From NCBI GenBank assembly GCA_017446645.1, contig JAFSQO010000465.1:1-8895 (forward strand): a stretch of 8,895 nucleotides of DNA, read 5' to 3'. The position numbers and the translations under genes were made by a program. The notes below the pieces were generated by a model that saw only the letters and a program-made list of their open reading frames with translations, searched no databases and was not told where the DNA came from. The first letter of the stretch is position 1. Every line of letters starts with the position of its first letter. Below are positions 6,739 to 8,895 of this stretch, in pieces. Source of the DNA: Synergistaceae bacterium (lineage in GTDB: Bacteria; Synergistota; Synergistia; Synergistales; Aminobacteriaceae).

Positions 6739-7944
6739 ATGAAAAAGTTTATAGCGTTGTTGTTGATTATCTCGCTAATTCTCCCGTTTAATCCGGACTC
6801 GGCAGATGCAGCACGAAAGAAGAAACGCCGCAGTAAAAAGGCTCAGACTCAAACCGAACAGACCCAGAATCAAGAGCAAGAGCAAAATCAAAATCAGAGT
6901 CAGAATCAGGAGCAAGCGCATAAAATCAAGGACGGAATCAGGAAAAAGACAAGCACTGATCCTGAATTAAATAAAGAATACCAGATAGGTTACAGGGCAG
7001 CGTCCCAAATCGAAGAGAAATGGCCTCTGACATCTGACCCTGCAATACTCTCAAGGCTGGAGATGATTCTTAACAGGCTCGAACCGTATATGCAAAGACG
7101 ACTCGAATGGGACATAAAGCTCGTCAAAACTGAAGCAATGAACGCCTTTTGCTTACCCGGAGGCTATATCTTCTTCACGACTGGTATTATCGACGCTCTT
7201 ACGACTGACTCAGAAATCGCAGCAGTTATGGCTCACGAAATGATTCACGCTGACAGAAAGCACTCACTCAGGATGGCAGCAGAGTCCCAGAAGGTGAACC
7301 TCGCAGCCCTTGCCGTCATGATACTGGGGGGCGGAGCACTTGCGCCTATAGTACTTGCTCAGGTTGCCCAAGTCGCAATAACCAGCGGCTACACTATGGA
7401 ACTCGAATCAGAAGCTGACAGGCTGGGACTTGACGCGCTTATTAACTCAGGCTACTCACCGACCGGAATGATTACATTATTCGAGAAATTCATGTCCGAA
7501 GAGTACAGGCAGCCCCTAATCGAGTACGGGATTTACATGAATCACCCGGAGTCACCTAAGAGGCTAGCAGCTGCAGTGAAGACCCTTCATGACAGGAAAA
7601 TAAATATTGAACGCAAGTATTCGCTTGGCCTGTTGAGAACTGCAATAACTCAGACGGGAAATAAATTAGCTCTCACTGTCGATAAATTACCTGTAATTAC
7701 CGGCGACAACAATCCGGAAACAAAGGCAGCTCTTGAGGGCATAAAAATTTCACTCGATAAATACCTGCAGCTTGAGCTAGCACCTTATGACCTGCATTTA
7801 GTGAACGGTGCGTTATACATCGGCAATAATTTTACAGCAGGAACGGTTCAGGGATTGACTCAGCCGAAAGAGATACGCGAGAACTTGCTCAAGGCGATCA
7901 ATCTGGCGAGGGCAAAACACCCTACATCGAAGTTCTTTAAGTGA
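6739..7944 (+). CDS. Exported M48-family zinc metalloprotease
   Basis: A 401-residue protein with a signal peptide (M-K-K, hydrophobic residues 4-17, likely cut after A-D-A at 24). Next comes a very basic patch R-K-K-K-R-R (26-31) and then a Gln/Asn/Glu low-complexity linker (about 35-61). The protease domain has the zinc motif H166-E167-x-x-H170 and the third ligand in E223-S-E-A-D, typical of M48 (BepA/LoiP-like) proteases. By family knowledge these act in the periplasm on misassembled envelope proteins. The last 100 or so residues have no motif I recognise. The ATG at 6739 is chosen because it starts the signal peptide; no Shine-Dalgarno sequence precedes it, and a TTG at 6715 is an in-frame alternative that would add eight residues. 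The gene follows the structured stretch and converges on the tRNA gene, with no clear terminator between them. Confidence 0.88.
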   Translation: MKKFIALLLIISLILPFNPDSADAARKKKRRSKKAQTQTEQTQNQEQEQNQNQSQNQEQAHKIKDGIRKKTSTDPELNKEYQIGYRAASQIEEKWPLTSDPAILSRLEMILNRLEPYMQRRLEWDIKLVKTEAMNAFCLPGGYIFFTTGIIDALTTDSEIAAVMAHEMIHADRKHSLRMAAESQKVNLAALAVMILGGGALAPIVLAQVAQVAITSGYTMELESEADRLGLDALINSGYSPTGMITLFEKFMSEEYRQPLIEYGIYMNHPESPKRLAAAVKTLHDRKINIERKYSLGLLRTAITQTGNKLALTVDKLPVITGDNNPETKAALEGIKISLDKYLQLELAPYDLHLVNGALYIGNNFTAGTVQGLTQPKEIRENLLKAINLARAKHPTSKFFK

Positions 7945-7968
7945 TTAGTGTGTTAAATCTGGGAAATA

Positions 7969-8044
<76 letters not shown>

Positions 8045-8065
8045 AGAAGAAATAAACCGCGTGAA

Positions 8066-8094
8066 AATATAGCAGTGATTTAACTTTTTGTCAA
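8066..8094 (-). promoter_or_regulatory. Sigma-70 type promoter of the tRNA-Arg gene
   Basis: Read on the minus strand, TTGACA (8094-8089), a 17-base spacer and TATATT (8071-8066), preceded by TGC, form a near-consensus promoter. Transcription would start about 15 bases before the mature tRNA. A second TTGACA lies just upstream (8103-8098), overlapping no gene. The tRNA is therefore transcribed independently of the glycosyltransferase gene. Confidence 0.8.
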
Positions 8095-8105
8095 ATTGTC
8101 AAACA

Positions 8106-8895
8106 TTATGGATATAAGCCCAAGTCGAACACGTATAAATAATCGAAGCCGTCTGACAGACACATGACTCCCGTTGAACCGCTGGTTATGCAGGTAATGA
8201 AGCCCCTGCAGCACTTGGCGAGAAAGAGCATTGACACAAGATATTCGATACCGCGCAAATATTTATTAATGTCATCGCAATCTGCGAGAAGCCTTGCGTG
8301 TTCATAATCGTAATTTATATAGTCAGCTTCAGGGAGAATTAATTTGTCGTTGAAGGCAGCCTGAAATTTTGCCAGAATGTTTTTGTCTTCAGTTGCAAGA
8401 TATACTGCATTAAACTTTTCACTCTTCATGACTTCCTGAGCCTTGATTATTGCCTGCTCTGCTGTCGGCGGAATTGGGTGGCCGCTCGGTTTTAGTGTCG
8501 TGTAGTCAGTTCCGCGCAATAACACTCCCAGAATTCTCTTGCCATGATAATTTTGCTTTAATGCTTCGAGTCTCGCAATTACTTCCGGAGTGAAGCGAAT
8601 ATATTTCCTGCAGATTTCACGCCAGTAATCAAGCCTGTATGTCTTCGTCCGCTTATTGTATAAAAAATTTGCGAGTAGTTCCGGTCTTACATGTTTCGCA
8701 GTGTCACGGCCAAGTACATAATTTTTGCAGGCCAAAGCGTTTTCCAGCGAGATATTTCCGGGCTGAGTAAAATAATATTCCCATGCGTTAATCCTGCCAG
8801 TCTCTTCTGGGTATAAATATGGGTTGCTATAGTTCTTCATGTCGACAACAGGGATCATGTTATGTCTGTCAGCGTAGGCAATGCCTCCCAAAATC
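8106..8895 (-). CDS. Glycosyltransferase-like protein (fucosyltransferase-superfamily style), C-terminal part, cut by window edge
   Basis: The frame is open to the right edge, so the true start lies outside; the TTG at 8891 is internal. About 262 residues are visible. L-G-G-I-A-Y-A-D at the visible N-terminus, P-V-V-D-M-K-N-Y-x-N-P-Y-L and, near residue 121, I-L-G-V-L-L-R-G-T-D-Y followed by P-T-A-E-Q-A-I and V-Y-L-A-T-E-D resemble Rossmann-like glycosyltransferases of the alpha-1,6- and O-fucosyltransferase superfamily. There an R-G-D-like element binds the sugar nucleotide; here it reads R-G-T-D. C-terminal Y-L-V-S-M-L-F-L-A-K and T-S-G-S-T-G-V fit the end of the donor-binding domain. I infer transfer of a sugar, possibly fucose, to a surface polysaccharide, but donor and acceptor are not readable. 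The neighbours that would show a polysaccharide cluster are outside the window. Confidence 0.6.
   Translation of the reverse strand, partial: ILGGIAYADRHNMIPVVDMKNYSNPYLYPEETGRINAWEYYFTQPGNISLENALACKNYVLGRDTAKHVRPELLANFLYNKRTKTYRLDYWREICRKYIRFTPEVIARLEALKQNYHGKRILGVLLRGTDYTTLKPSGHPIPPTAEQAIIKAQEVMKSEKFNAVYLATEDKNILAKFQAAFNDKLILPEADYINYDYEHARLLADCDDINKYLRGIEYLVSMLFLAKCCRGFITCITSGSTGVMCLSDGFDYLYVFDLGLYP

Overview
The window looks like part of the chromosome of an anaerobic, flagellated, probably diderm bacterium. The features pointing that way are a soluble-type FAD fumarate-reductase-family enzyme, a short-form GyrB, a flagellin-chaperone pair under a sigma-28-type promoter, an exported L,D-transpeptidase, an exported M48 protease and moderate base composition. 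Together they suggest a Synergistota-like gut or rumen organism, but that assignment is an impression from protein style and gene content, not a proven placement. I see no CRISPR array, prophage, insertion sequence or integration module.

Layout. Bases 1-1554 hold the C-terminal part of a flavoprotein reductase that enters from outside the window. Bases 1555-1639 hold four tandem heptamers and a possible hairpin or pseudoknot just ahead of an exported YkuD-type L,D-transpeptidase gene (1640-2299), which ends at a terminator-like hairpin. Bases 2300-2797 carry no gene I recognise but are rich in inverted repeats and contain an orphan open frame. A 4HBT acyl-CoA thioesterase gene (minus strand) and gyrB (plus strand) are divergent around about 3210-3326. 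A near-consensus sigma-28 promoter follows gyrB and drives fliS and an overlapping, TTG-initiated flgN-like gene. Bases 6399-6738 form a second gene-poor stretch with a perfect but orphan Shine-Dalgarno sequence and three consecutive hairpins. Then come an exported M48 metalloprotease, a convergent tRNA-Arg(CCT) with a strong promoter, and the C-terminal part of a minus-strand glycosyltransferase-like protein that runs off the right edge.

How the genes relate. fliS and flgN form one functional unit: export chaperones for flagellin and for the hook-filament junction proteins, translationally overlapped and placed under the flagellar sigma factor. The transpeptidase and the M48 protease act in the cell envelope, and the glycosyltransferase may make surface glycans. 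The flavoprotein probably serves anaerobic respiration with an enoate as acceptor, but its substrate site departs from true fumarate reductases. gyrB and the tRNA are housekeeping. The most interesting unexplained parts are the two structured intergenic stretches. I did not find a clearly new multi-gene system.
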